DNA of 64,000 nucleotides. Origin: Pseudomonadota bacterium. GTDB taxonomy: Bacteria; Myxococcota_A; UBA796; SXON01. Below, one piece after another: positions 15,897-24,997 of the stretch. Position numbers and translations under genes: made by a program. Location: positions 1 through 64,000 of the forward strand of contig JAUXTN010000189.1 in assembly GCA_030684355.1 (NCBI GenBank), read 5' to 3'. Numbering within the stretch: the first letter of the stretch is position 1; each line of letters begins with the position of its first letter. The notes beneath the pieces were generated by a model, which worked only from the letters and a program-made list of their open reading frames with translations, was not told the DNA's origin and made no database searches.

Positions 15897-17230
15897 TCGA
15901 GAACGAGCGCCTGGACGCGCTCCTGGCGTCCGGCGAGTACCTCTCCTATGCGTACGCGTACCCGCACAAGACGGCGTACCGGACGCTCGCGCCGCCGGTC
16001 GACCTCCGGGCGCTGTGGGCCGAGGAGGACCGCCGCGCCTTGTTCCTCTACGTGCACGTGCCGTTCTGCGAGCAGCGGTGCGGCTTCTGCAACCTCTACA
16101 CGCAGGTGCGCCCGAAGTCGGGCGTGGAGGCCCGCTACGTGGCCGCGGTGGAGCGGCAGGCCGCGGTCGTCGCCGAGGCGCTGGCGGACCGGGCGGGGCC
16201 CCACAAGACGACGCCCCCGGGCTTCGTGCGGCTGGCCATCGGGGGCGGGACCCCTACGTTCCTCGGCGCCGCGCTGCTCGACCGCGTGTTCGCCGCCGCC
16301 CGGCGCATGGGGGCCGCCGACGTCCCCACGTCCATCGAGGTCTCCCCCGGCACCCTCGATGACGACCAGCTCGCGGTGCTCGTCGCCAACCGGGTCACCC
16401 GCGCGAGCGTGGGCGTGCAGAGCATCCTCCCGAGCGAGACCGGCGCGGTGCAGCGCGGCCAGGCCCCCGCCGACGTGGAGCGCGTCGTGCGCCGGCTCGC
16501 GGCGGCCGTGGCGGTGTGCAACGTCGATCTCATCTACGGTCTCCCCGGCCAGACCGCCGCGACGCTCCGGCGCTCCATCGACCACGTCGTCGACCTCGGC
16601 GCCAACGAGCTCTACCTCTACCCCCTCTACGTGCGGCCGCTCACCGGGCTCGGGCGCCGCGACGGCTGGGACGATCACCGCCTCGGCCTCTACCGCGCGG
16701 GCCGCGAGCACCTCCTCGCGCGCGGGTGGACCCAGGCGTCCATGCGCATGTTCCGGGCCCCGGGCAGCGTCGAGACGGGGGGTGCCGAGTATCGCTGTCA
16801 AGACGACGGGATGGTCGGCCTCGGCGCCGGCGCCCGGTCGTACACGCGCGCCCTCCACTACGCGAGCCCGTACGCCGTGACGCAGGGTGCCATCCGCTCG
16901 GGCATCGAGGCGTGGATGGCCCAGTCCGACGCCGACTTCGCGGTCGCGCGGCACGGCATCGCCCTCGACCCCGAGGAGCGCCGCCGCCGGTTCGTGCTGC
17001 TCTCGCTCCTGGACACCGGGCTCGATCGCGCGGCGTACCTCCAGCGCTTCGGCGCGGACGTGCTTGCCCACCTCCCGGAGCTCGGCGAGGCCGTCGACGC
17101 AGGGCTCGTCGAGGTCGGCGCCGGGCGCGTGGGCCTGACGGAGACGGGGCTGGAGCGCTCCGACGTGCTCGGGCATTGGTTGCAGTCGGCGGCGGTGCGC
17201 GCCGCGCGGGCGGCCTGGGAGGCCGCGTGA
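15893..17230 (+). CDS. STM4012-family radical SAM protein (HemN-like)
   Basis: The protein has 445 residues. The HemN/HemW-type core shows LYVHVPFCEQRCGFCNLYT with the CxxxCxxC cluster, LAIGGGTPTFL, SIEVSPGTL, SVGVQS and VDLIYGLPGQT. A C-terminal winged-helix-like part follows, as in HemW relatives. The N-terminal AYAYPHKTAYR segment and STM401x neighbours place it in the STM4012 family rather than among coproporphyrinogen oxidases. It starts at ATG 15893, overlapping the STM4013 stop by 4 bases. The target is unknown. Confidence 0.82.
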   Translation: MIENERLDALLASGEYLSYAYAYPHKTAYRTLAPPVDLRALWAEEDRRALFLYVHVPFCEQRCGFCNLYTQVRPKSGVEARYVAAVERQAAVVAEALADRAGPHKTTPPGFVRLAIGGGTPTFLGAALLDRVFAAARRMGAADVPTSIEVSPGTLDDDQLAVLVANRVTRASVGVQSILPSETGAVQRGQAPADVERVVRRLAAAVAVCNVDLIYGLPGQTAATLRRSIDHVVDLGANELYLYPLYVRPLTGLGRRDGWDDHRLGLYRAGREHLLARGWTQASMRMFRAPGSVETGGAEYRCQDDGMVGLGAGARSYTRALHYASPYAVTQGAIRSGIEAWMAQSDADFAVARHGIALDPEERRRRFVLLSLLDTGLDRAAYLQRFGADVLAHLPELGEAVDAGLVEVGAGRVGLTETGLERSDVLGHWLQSAAVRAARAAWEAA

Positions 17231-17255
17231 GCGTCCAGAGCGCCGGGGAAGCCGC

Positions 17256-18149
17256 GTGAGCGAAGCCGCGCTCCCCACCGAGCTGCGCCCCCTGGGCATC
17301 CTGTGGCGGGGGCCGCTCGACAGTTGCAACTACGGGTGCGGCTATTGCCCGTTCGCCAAGCGCTCGTCCCGGCGGGCGATGTTGGACGCCGACCGCGTCG
17401 CGCTCGCCCGCTTCGTCGCGTGGGTCGAGGGCGCGGCGGAGTGGTCGCTGGAGGTCCTCTTCACCCCCTACGGCGAGGCCCTGGTGTGGCCCTGGTACCG
17501 CGACGCCCTGGCGCGGATCTCCCACCTCCCGCACGTGCGCCGCGTGGCCATCCAGACCAACGGCTCGGCCCCGATGGGTTTCCTCGCGGAGGCCGACCGG
17601 GCGCGGCTGGCGCTCTGGGTCTCGTGGCATCCGAGCGAGGTGCCGCGCGAGGCCTTCGCCGCGAAGATGGCGGCCCTGCACCGCGAGGGGACCCGCTTGA
17701 GCGTCGGCGCCGTGGCGCTCCCGGAGAACGTGGAGGCCGTCGAGGCGCTGCGGGCCGAGCTGCCGCCCGGGACGCCGATGTGGATCAACGCCCAGAAGCC
17801 GGGGGTGCGGTACGGCCCCGCCGACATCGAGCGGTGGAGCCGCATCGACCCGGGCTTCGCGTTGGACGTGCGCCCCCATGCGACGCGCGGGAAGCCGTGC
17901 GACACCGGCGACACCGTCATCAGCGTAGACGGCGCGGGGACGATCCACCGCTGTCACTTCGTCGCGGACGTGCTCGGCAACCTCTACGACGACGACCTGG
18001 CCGCGATCCTGGGGCCACGTCCGTGCCCCCGGCCCCGGTGCGACTGCTACATCGGGTACGCGCACCTGCCCGCGCTGGGCATGCGCGCGGTGTACGGGGA
18101 CGACCTGCTCGCCCGGATGCGCCCGAGTGCTACGCCGCGATCGGCGTGA
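17256..18149 (+). CDS. STM4011-family radical SAM protein
   Basis: The protein has 297 residues from GTG 17256. The cluster motif is in GPLDSCNYGCGYCPFAKR (CxxxCxxC), followed by LFTPYGEALVWPWYR and VAIQTNGS. Late Cys residues (GKPCDTG, IHRCHF, CPRPRCDCY) may bind a second cluster. The gap of 25 bases to STM4012 contains a decoy GTG at 17226 that meets a stop after ten codons, and a short near-duplication (gccgcgtgagcg) surrounds both. It is the last gene of the operon and overlaps the opposing desaturase gene by 20 bp. Confidence 0.8.
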   Translation: MSEAALPTELRPLGILWRGPLDSCNYGCGYCPFAKRSSRRAMLDADRVALARFVAWVEGAAEWSLEVLFTPYGEALVWPWYRDALARISHLPHVRRVAIQTNGSAPMGFLAEADRARLALWVSWHPSEVPREAFAAKMAALHREGTRLSVGAVALPENVEAVEALRAELPPGTPMWINAQKPGVRYGPADIERWSRIDPGFALDVRPHATRGKPCDTGDTVISVDGAGTIHRCHFVADVLGNLYDDDLAAILGPRPCPRPRCDCYIGYAHLPALGMRAVYGDDLLARMRPSATPRSA

Positions 18150-19113
18150 GGCGCGAGTTCATCATCGCGATGACCTCGTCATCGGTGCGGTTCGGGGCGC
18201 CCGGGAGGCGCACGAAGCGCCGCGCGAGGGCCTTCTTCTGGCCGAGCATCAGGAGCGCCCACACCTGGAAGAAGTCGATGCCGTCGAACACGATGGCGTC
18301 GGCGGCCCCGTAGGCCTCGCGGGTGGTCTCGTACGCGCCGGGCATCTCCGTGTAGTGCAGCCGCGGCTTGTGGTGGTGCACGGTGTGGTAGCCGTCGTTG
18401 AAGCACCGCACGTTGTACCGGGTGTTGATGCACGTGATGCTGCTGCGGTAGGTCTCGGCGGGGTCCCTCGGGTCGATGAACGCGTGCTGGCCCCAGTTGC
18501 CCGCCATCATCAGCGTGCGGACCAGGAGCACCGGCCCGGCGAACACGACGAGCGTGGCCTGCCAGTTCACCATCGCGAGGACCGCCACCATGGCCCAGAA
18601 CGCGCCCTCGCCGACGAGGAGGCGCCAGAACATCTTCTTGCTGCCCTTCTTCCAGTGGTACATGGCGAGCTTCAGCAGGCCGACCGTGAGGAACGAACCC
18701 AGGTAGTGGAGCCACCCGAGCAGGCTGTCACGTTGGTACCGCATCGTGGTCGACAGGTCACCCCCGAGGTTGTCCTCGATGTGGTGCATGCCGATGTGGT
18801 GCACGACGTAGGTCTGAGGGGTCTGCCCGAAGAACGGCCCGATCACCCAGGGGATGATGTGCTTCATCCACGCGGGCTTGAAGAGCGCGCGGTGGGAGGT
18901 GCAGTGCAGCATCAGGATGAAGCGGTCGAGGTAGCCGAGGCCCCAGAACAGCAGGTACGCCACCGACAACGGCCAGAACCACGTGTTGACGAAGAACAGC
19001 CCGACGCCGAGGCAACCGACGAACGCGCAACCGATGATCAGGTGGACGAACACGAGGTCACGGGGGTCGTGCAGCAAGGCCACCAGGTGGCGGTTCAGAC
19101 CGGTCGCTTCCAT
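18130..19113 (-). CDS. membrane fatty acid desaturase-like protein
   Basis: The protein has 327 residues with several membrane segments. The three His boxes of integral-membrane desaturases/hydroxylases are present: HCTSHR, HHIGMHH and HTVHHH. They bind the di-iron centre. The substrate (acyl lipid or sterol/carotenoid) cannot be told from sequence. ATG 19113 is the first Met before the conserved region. It is convergent with the STM401x operon and is not obviously part of it. Confidence 0.82.
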   Translation of the reverse strand: MEATGLNRHLVALLHDPRDLVFVHLIIGCAFVGCLGVGLFFVNTWFWPLSVAYLLFWGLGYLDRFILMLHCTSHRALFKPAWMKHIIPWVIGPFFGQTPQTYVVHHIGMHHIEDNLGGDLSTTMRYQRDSLLGWLHYLGSFLTVGLLKLAMYHWKKGSKKMFWRLLVGEGAFWAMVAVLAMVNWQATLVVFAGPVLLVRTLMMAGNWGQHAFIDPRDPAETYRSSITCINTRYNVRCFNDGYHTVHHHKPRLHYTEMPGAYETTREAYGAADAIVFDGIDFFQVWALLMLGQKKALARRFVRLPGAPNRTDDEVIAMMNSRLTPIAA

Positions 19114-19293
19114 GCAGGCCCCTTCGCGGCCGGGGAGACTACCACCATCGGGAGGCGAGCGCCTGCACGCTCCGGTGCGAGACGGGGCCGGTTGTCCTCC
19201 CGGTAGTGGGGACGGCATGACGGGCGGGCTCCCCGGGTTTGGGGCGACAGGGGAGGGCCGGCCGACTACGTCGGTCCACTCTCGGGAAGGCGG

Positions 19294-20103
19294 GTGCTCG
19301 ACTCCATCCTCGGCAAGAGCGACTGGGCGGATCTGAAGGACTTCCTGACGCCGACCGTGTTCGACGTTCTTCCGCCCCGGGCCGCCCAGCGGCAGGTCAC
19401 CGAGCTCCTCGCGGCGCGGCTCCGTCCGGGCGAGGCGCGCCGGGCGCGCGCGGCCCTCGTGCTCCCCGGTCTGCGCGTGGCGGAGGACCGCGCGCCCGGC
19501 CCCGAGCGGGTCGAGCAGTTGGATGTCACGACGCGCGCGCGCCGCGGAAGCCGGGTCCTGAAGCTCTATTTCTATCAACTCCTCCGCCACGACGCCGCCT
19601 TGCTCGACCTCCGCGCCGACCGCTTCCACGAGGAGGGCGAGGGGACCGCGTGGCGCCCCGGCTGGCTGCACGTCCGGTGGGATCCCACGTTCCTGGCCGG
19701 CCTCCGCGACCTCTACGGCGGCTACTACACCGGCGACACCCCGCGTTTCGACGCCGCGATCGACCGGCTCTCGCTCCGGCCGGCGCGGGACGTGTTCCTC
19801 GCCCACTTCGGCGGCGGCGATCAGCGGGAGGTGCGCTTCGAACGTGCCACGTTCGTGCACACCTTCCATGACGCGTTCCTGGCCTGCCGGGACGCCCCGG
19901 GGGGGAGCGCCCCGTTGCATGGCAATTTCCTGGCGTTGGGCCTCTACCTCGCGACGCTTTACGAGCACCTGGAGCGGCTCGGCCTCCCGTTCGACGTGCG
20001 GGCGGCCTACACAGCCGCTTCGGACGCCGATGCGGGCGGCGCTCCGGACGCCCCTCCGGGCGGCGATGCGGGCGGCGCTCCGGGCGCCGCGGCGTGGAAG
20101 TAG
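19294..20103 (+). CDS. hypothetical protein
   Basis: The protein has 269 residues from GTG 19294, with aagg upstream. I do not recognise the family. It is soluble, with no signal peptide. The centre has LKLYFYQLLRHDAALLDLR, WHVRWDP-like and LYGGYYTGDTPRFDAAIDRL segments and HFGGGDQREVRF. The last 30 residues are an Ala/Gly/Asp/Pro-rich tail encoded by gcgggcggcgctccgg-type repeats. The stop overlaps or abuts the next gene, so the two are probably cotranscribed. Confidence 0.6.
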   Translation: MLDSILGKSDWADLKDFLTPTVFDVLPPRAAQRQVTELLAARLRPGEARRARAALVLPGLRVAEDRAPGPERVEQLDVTTRARRGSRVLKLYFYQLLRHDAALLDLRADRFHEEGEGTAWRPGWLHVRWDPTFLAGLRDLYGGYYTGDTPRFDAAIDRLSLRPARDVFLAHFGGGDQREVRFERATFVHTFHDAFLACRDAPGGSAPLHGNFLALGLYLATLYEHLERLGLPFDVRAAYTAASDADAGGAPDAPPGGDAGGAPGAAAWK

Positions 20104-21539
20104 TGCCGGAGCTCACCGTCGCGGTGGCTGGCGCCAGCGGGTTCATCGGGCGAGCGTTGTGCAAGCGCCTCGCGATGGAGCACCGGGTCTTCGCGCTGTC
20201 GCGCACGGCGGGCCCGTCCGAGGGGAACATCGAGCGGCGGCGGTGCGACCTCTTCAGCCTCCTCGACTGCGAGCAGGCCTTGGCGGGCGCGGACGTGGCG
20301 GTCTACCTCGTGCACTCCATGATGCCCTCGGCGCGCCTGACGCAGGCGAGCTTCGCGGACATGGACCTCATCCTGGCCGACAACTTCGCGCGCGCCGCGC
20401 GGCGGATGGGGGTGCGCCAGATCGTGTACCTGGGCGGCATCGTGCCGGAGGTCGGCGGGCTCTCGCCCCACCTCGCGAGCCGGGTCGAGGTCGAGCACGC
20501 CCTCGCGGCCCACGGGGTGCCGGTGACCACGCTGCGCGCCTCGCTCGTCATCGGCCCGGACGGATCGAGCTTCCGCATCCTCCAGCGGCTCGTGGAGCGC
20601 CTGCCCTTCATGGTCCTGCCGCGGTGGACCCGCTCCGCGTGCCAGCCCATCCACGTGGACGACGTGGTCGCCCTCCTCGCCGGCGTGTGCGGCGCGCCGT
20701 TCGCGACGGGGGAGACCTTCGACATCGGCGGCCCCGAGGTCCTAAGCTACGCGGCGCTGCTGGAGCGGACCGCCCGGGTGCTCGGCCGGACCCCCCGCTT
20801 CGTGACCGTGCCGTTCTTCTCGCCGGAGCTCTCCCGCCTCTGGGTCACGCTCGTCACGGGGACCTCCCGCGAGCTCGTCGGCCCGCTCGTCTCGAGCCTG
20901 CGGCACCCGATGGTGGCCCGCGATCTCCGCCTCCAGGAGCGCCTCGCCCTGCCCGGGCTCCCCCTCGACGACGCCCTCCGCATCGCCACCACGGCCACGC
21001 CCGCCCGGGCGCCGAAGCCGCGCCGGATCGCCCCGCCGGCGGTCAACACCGTGCGCTCCGTCCAGCGCCTGCCCGTGCCCGAGGGGCGCGACGCCATCTG
21101 GGCCGCCGCCGAGTACATGACGTGGCTCCCGCGGGCCCTGCGGCCGGTCCTGTGGGTGAACGTCGACGAGGCCGGCCTCGTGCGCTTCGGGATCCTCGGG
21201 GTCCGGCGCTCGCTGCTCGAGCTGGCCTGGTCCCGCGAGCGCTCCCTCCCGGACCGCACGCTCCTCTACGTGGTCGGCGGCCTCCTCGCGCGCGTCGTCG
21301 AGGGCCACCGCGGCCGCCTGGAGTTCCGGGTCGTGCTCGGTGGGCGCTCGCTCGTGGCGGCGGTCCACGACCTCGTCCCGAACCTGCCCTGGCCGGTCTA
21401 CAACGCCACCCAGGCCCTCGCGCACCTCTGGGTCATGCGGGCGTTCGGGCGCCACCTCGCGCGGCGCGCGGAGGCCGAGGCGCGCGAGAAGAAGATGGTT
21501 GAGCAGCTCGGCCGGCTCGTGCCCATCGCCGAGGAGTAG
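20103..21539 (+). CDS. NAD(P)-binding SDR-like oxidoreductase with DUF2867-type C-terminal domain
   Basis: The protein has about 478 residues. The Rossmann motif GASGFIGRAL opens an atypical extended SDR of the YbjT/complex-I-subunit-9-like type (VYLVHSM, IVYLGGIV, TTLRASLVIG, HVDDVV, FDIGGPEVLSY). The C-terminal 200 residues fit a DUF2867-like fold (FGILGVRRSLLELAWSRERSLPDRTL, LEFRVVLGGRSLVAAVHDL). GTG 20103 shares one base with the previous TAG. GTG 20094 is an alternative. The substrate is unknown. Confidence 0.72.
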   Translation: MPELTVAVAGASGFIGRALCKRLAMEHRVFALSRTAGPSEGNIERRRCDLFSLLDCEQALAGADVAVYLVHSMMPSARLTQASFADMDLILADNFARAARRMGVRQIVYLGGIVPEVGGLSPHLASRVEVEHALAAHGVPVTTLRASLVIGPDGSSFRILQRLVERLPFMVLPRWTRSACQPIHVDDVVALLAGVCGAPFATGETFDIGGPEVLSYAALLERTARVLGRTPRFVTVPFFSPELSRLWVTLVTGTSRELVGPLVSSLRHPMVARDLRLQERLALPGLPLDDALRIATTATPARAPKPRRIAPPAVNTVRSVQRLPVPEGRDAIWAAAEYMTWLPRALRPVLWVNVDEAGLVRFGILGVRRSLLELAWSRERSLPDRTLLYVVGGLLARVVEGHRGRLEFRVVLGGRSLVAAVHDLVPNLPWPVYNATQALAHLWVMRAFGRHLARRAEAEAREKKMVEQLGRLVPIAEE

Positions 21540-21557
21540 GATCCGCCTCGCCCCGAG

Positions 21558-22283
21558 GTGCCCGTGGATCGTTTCGCCCCGACCCGCCGCCCGCCCGGCA
21601 AGAACGCCGGCACCCAACTGTGGCGCGAGCTCCTGTTCCTGCATTGGTGGGTCCCGGTCGACGCCCTCCGGCCCCTCGTCCCCGCGCGGCTCGGCCTCGA
21701 CTTGTGGGAGGGGCGCGCGTTGGTCGGGCTCGTGCCGTTCCGCATGGAGCACGTCCGCCCCTCGTGGCTCCCCGACGTGCTCTCCCAGGACTTCCTGGAG
21801 ACCAACCTCCGCACCTACGTGCACCTCGACGGCGACGCCCCCGGCGTCTACTTCTTCTCGCTCGAGGCCTCCTCGTGGCTCGCGGTGCAGGCCGCGCGCG
21901 CCGGGTGGGGCCTCCCGTACCACTACGCGGACATGGCGATGAGCGAGACGGCGGACGAGCGCGGGTACACCTCCGTGCGCCGCTCGGACCCCGCGGCCCG
22001 GCTCGACGTCCGGTGCCGCGTGGGCGCGCCGCTCGGCCCGTCCGCGCCCGGGACGCTCGAAGAGTTCCTGCTCGAACGCTACTACCTGTACGTGGAGCGC
22101 GACGGGGTGCTCTCCCGCGGGCAGGTGCACCACACGCCGTACCCGACGGTCGCCGCCGAGGCCCGCCACTGCGAGGAGGGCCTCGTCGCCGCCGCCGGTC
22201 TCCCCGCACCCAATCGCCCGCCCGACCTCGTGCACGCGTCGCCGGGGGTCGACGTGGAGGTCTTCGCGCTGGGGCGGGTGTAG
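21558..22283 (+). CDS. DUF2071 (YqjF-like) protein
   Basis: The protein has 241 residues. It shows the DUF2071 hallmarks: LLFLHWWVPVDALRPLVPARLGLDLWEGRALVGLVPFRM near the start, TYVHLDGDAPGVYFFSLEASSWLAVQAARAGWGLPYHYADM in the middle and LLERYYLYVERDG later. The family is acetoacetate-decarboxylase-fold-like with no firmly established role. GTG 21558 or 21564 may be used. It follows the oxidoreductase by 18 bp on the same strand. Confidence 0.82.
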   Translation: MPVDRFAPTRRPPGKNAGTQLWRELLFLHWWVPVDALRPLVPARLGLDLWEGRALVGLVPFRMEHVRPSWLPDVLSQDFLETNLRTYVHLDGDAPGVYFFSLEASSWLAVQAARAGWGLPYHYADMAMSETADERGYTSVRRSDPAARLDVRCRVGAPLGPSAPGTLEEFLLERYYLYVERDGVLSRGQVHHTPYPTVAAEARHCEEGLVAAAGLPAPNRPPDLVHASPGVDVEVFALGRV

Positions 22284-22457
22284 CGCCTTCGCCGGTTGCC
22301 ACGAGGGCTACGCACGACGCGCGCCCGCCCAACGCCCCGACCCGGCTTGCGGAGCGCGGACGTCGCGCTAGATCGGATTCGGTCGCCGGTCGATCGGGGT
22401 GGAGAACCGGGTGTCGCGAGCCAAGGCTCTTCAGGGCCCGCGGGTGGGAGGTCGTGG

Positions 22458-24902
22458 ATGATCGCACCCTTTCCGGGCAACGAAGCCGAGCGGCTCGAGG
22501 CGCTCGCGAGCTACCAGGTCCTCGACACACCGCCGGAGCCCGCGTTCGATGACCTCACGTGGCTGGCGTCGCACATTTGTAGCACTCCCACGGCGATGCT
22601 CACGCTGGTGGACGAGAAACGTCAGTGGTTCAAGTCGCGCCTCGGCCTGACCGCGCGGGAGACCCACCGCGACCTCTCCTTCTGCGCCCACAGCATCCTT
22701 CGCCGGGGCGTGATGGTCGTGCCCGACACGTGGGAGGACCCCCGCTTCGCCGACAACCCGCTCGTGACCGGGCCGCCCTACATCCGCTTCTACGCAGGGG
22801 TGGCGCTCGTGGATGGCGACGGGTTCGCCCTCGGTACCGTGGCGGTCGTGGACTACGTGCCGCGGCTGCTGGACGAGCAGCAGCAGGAGGCCCTCGAGGC
22901 GTTGGGTCGGCAGGCGGTCGCCCAACTGGAGCTGCGGCGGCGGGTCGCGCGGCAACAGGCACATACGGACAAGTCCGGGTCCGTCGAGCGGCTGCGGCTC
23001 ATGATCGACACCGACCCGGATTGCGTGTGCGTCGTGTCGCCCGAGGGGCGCCTGGTGGAGGTGAACCCCGCCGGCGTCGCGATGTGCGAGGCCGACTCCG
23101 TCGACGAGGTGCGCGGACGCTCGTTTCTTGACCTGGTGACGCCCGAATGCCGCCCGGCGGTGGCGGCGCTGCAGGCGAGGGTGCTGGCCGGGGAGACGGA
23201 TGCGCTCTCGTATACGTGTGTGGGGCTCCGCGGGACACGACGCTGCCTGGAGATCCACGCGGCGCCCTTGCGCGAGCGGGGGCGCGTGGTGGGGATCCTC
23301 GGCATCACCCGGGACATCACCGAGCGGAAGCGCACCGAGGCGGCCCTGCGGGAGGTCGAGAGCCGGCACCGGCGGCTCGTCGAGTCCAACATCATCGGCG
23401 TGGTGATCGCTCATCTGGATGGGCGCATCACCGAAGCGAACGACGGGTTCCTCGGCATGATCGGTCGCACGAGGGAGGCGCTCGGTGGGGGAGAGCTCCG
23501 CCTGAGCGCGTTGGTCCCTCCCGAATGGAAGCAACAGGCCCGAGAATCAGTTGCGGAGCTGGAGGGCTGCGGGGTGTGCTCGCCGTTCGAGATGGAGCTG
23601 TTCCACCGCGACGGCCATCGCGTCCCGGTGTTGGTCGTCATGGCCATGTTGGAGGGCGCGCCCGGCACCTGCATCTGTCTCGTCGTGGACATGACCGCGC
23701 AGAAGGAGGCCGAGACCGAGCGCCAGAAGTTGGAGGACCGCTTTCGGCAGGCCCAGAAGATGGAGGCGATCGGGCAGCTCGCGGGCGGCGTCGCGCACGA
23801 CTTCAACAACATCCTCGCCGCCATCCTCGGGAACGTGGAGCTCGCCCGCGCGGACGTGGCACCCACGCACCCGGCCCGGGTCAGCCTCGACGAGATCGCC
23901 AAGGCCGGGCAGCGCGCGCGCGACCTCGTCCGTCACATCCTCTCCTTCAGCCGCCAGCAACCGCCGGAGCGGCGGGTCCTCGCGCTGCGCACGCTCGTCG
24001 AGGAGGTCGCCGGCATGATCCGCGCCACCCTCCCCGCGAATGTGACAGTGACCGTGCACTGCGATCCGGACGTCCCCTGTGCCTGTGTAGACGAGACCCA
24101 GGTGCACCAGGCGCTCCTGAACCTGTGCACCAACGCCTGGCACGCCCTGGAGGACCGCCCGGGCAGCATCGAGCTGCGGCTGGAGCGGGTCGAGGTGGAC
24201 GCCGCCCTCGCGCGCGTCACCCCGGGCCTCGACCCGGGCACCCACGCGCGGGTGACCGTGCGGGACAGCGGCAAGGGGATGGACCCCGCGACGCTGGAGC
24301 GGATCTTCGAGCCGTTCTTCACGACCAAGCCGCTCGGCCAGGGGACGGGCCTGGGGCTCTCGGTCGTGCACGGTATCGCCCACAGCCACGGCGGCGCCGT
24401 CACCGTGGAGAGCGAGCCCGGTCGCGGCAGCACGTTCGCGCTCTACCTGCCGGTATCCGAGGCCGAACACCCGGTGTGGCCGCCCGCCGCCCCCGCGGAC
24501 CCCGCCTCCCTCCCGCTCGGCCACGGGCGCCACATCCTCTACCTCGACGACGAGGAGACGCTCGTGTTCCTCGTCACCCGGCTCCTCGAGCGCTCCGGCT
24601 ACGTGGTCAGCGGGTTCACGCGCCCGGAAGACGCCCTGGCCGCCATCCGCTCGAACCCCTCGGCCTTCGATCTCGTCGTGACCGACTTCAACATGCCCGG
24701 CTCGTCCGGGCTCTACGTGGCGGCCCAGGTCCGCGTGCTGCGGCCCGACCTGCCCGTCGCGATGGCCTCCGGCTACATCACCGACGAGCTCCGCGAGCGG
24801 GCCTCCGAGGTAGGCGTGCGCGAGGTCATCTACAAGCCGAACACGGTCGAGGAGCTCTGCGAGACGATCGATCGGCTCACCCGGACCCCCGCCCCGGCGT
24901 GA
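22458..24902 (+). CDS. hybrid sensor histidine kinase (GAF-PAS-PAS-HisKA-HATPase-REC)
   Basis: The protein has 814 residues and no membrane segment, so it senses in the cytoplasm. In order it has a GAF domain (about 15-165), PAS (about 180-300), PAS (about 315-435), a HisKA domain with phosphoacceptor His447 in GGVAHDFNN, an HATPase with N box LNLCTNAWHAL, DSGKGMDP and the GTGLGLSVV lid, and a C-terminal receiver with phosphorylatable Asp743 in VVTDFNMPG. gggagg precedes ATG 22458. No DNA-binding regulator is adjacent, so its partner is unknown. Confidence 0.9.
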   Translation: MIAPFPGNEAERLEALASYQVLDTPPEPAFDDLTWLASHICSTPTAMLTLVDEKRQWFKSRLGLTARETHRDLSFCAHSILRRGVMVVPDTWEDPRFADNPLVTGPPYIRFYAGVALVDGDGFALGTVAVVDYVPRLLDEQQQEALEALGRQAVAQLELRRRVARQQAHTDKSGSVERLRLMIDTDPDCVCVVSPEGRLVEVNPAGVAMCEADSVDEVRGRSFLDLVTPECRPAVAALQARVLAGETDALSYTCVGLRGTRRCLEIHAAPLRERGRVVGILGITRDITERKRTEAALREVESRHRRLVESNIIGVVIAHLDGRITEANDGFLGMIGRTREALGGGELRLSALVPPEWKQQARESVAELEGCGVCSPFEMELFHRDGHRVPVLVVMAMLEGAPGTCICLVVDMTAQKEAETERQKLEDRFRQAQKMEAIGQLAGGVAHDFNNILAAILGNVELARADVAPTHPARVSLDEIAKAGQRARDLVRHILSFSRQQPPERRVLALRTLVEEVAGMIRATLPANVTVTVHCDPDVPCACVDETQVHQALLNLCTNAWHALEDRPGSIELRLERVEVDAALARVTPGLDPGTHARVTVRDSGKGMDPATLERIFEPFFTTKPLGQGTGLGLSVVHGIAHSHGGAVTVESEPGRGSTFALYLPVSEAEHPVWPPAAPADPASLPLGHGRHILYLDDEETLVFLVTRLLERSGYVVSGFTRPEDALAAIRSNPSAFDLVVTDFNMPGSSGLYVAAQVRVLRPDLPVAMASGYITDELRERASEVGVREVIYKPNTVEELCETIDRLTRTPAPA

Positions 24903-24997
24903 CAGGGCGCCGGACCGGGGGTGGCCAGGAGCGGACCGGCCGACCCTCGCCCTGGCCCTCGCCTCGCGCCCGCGCTACCCGCCCGCGCGAGGCCCTC

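Noticed and set aside
17226..17255. GTG 17226 as start of the STM4011 gene
   Set aside because: The frame meets a stop after ten codons. The near-duplicate at 17256 is the open one.
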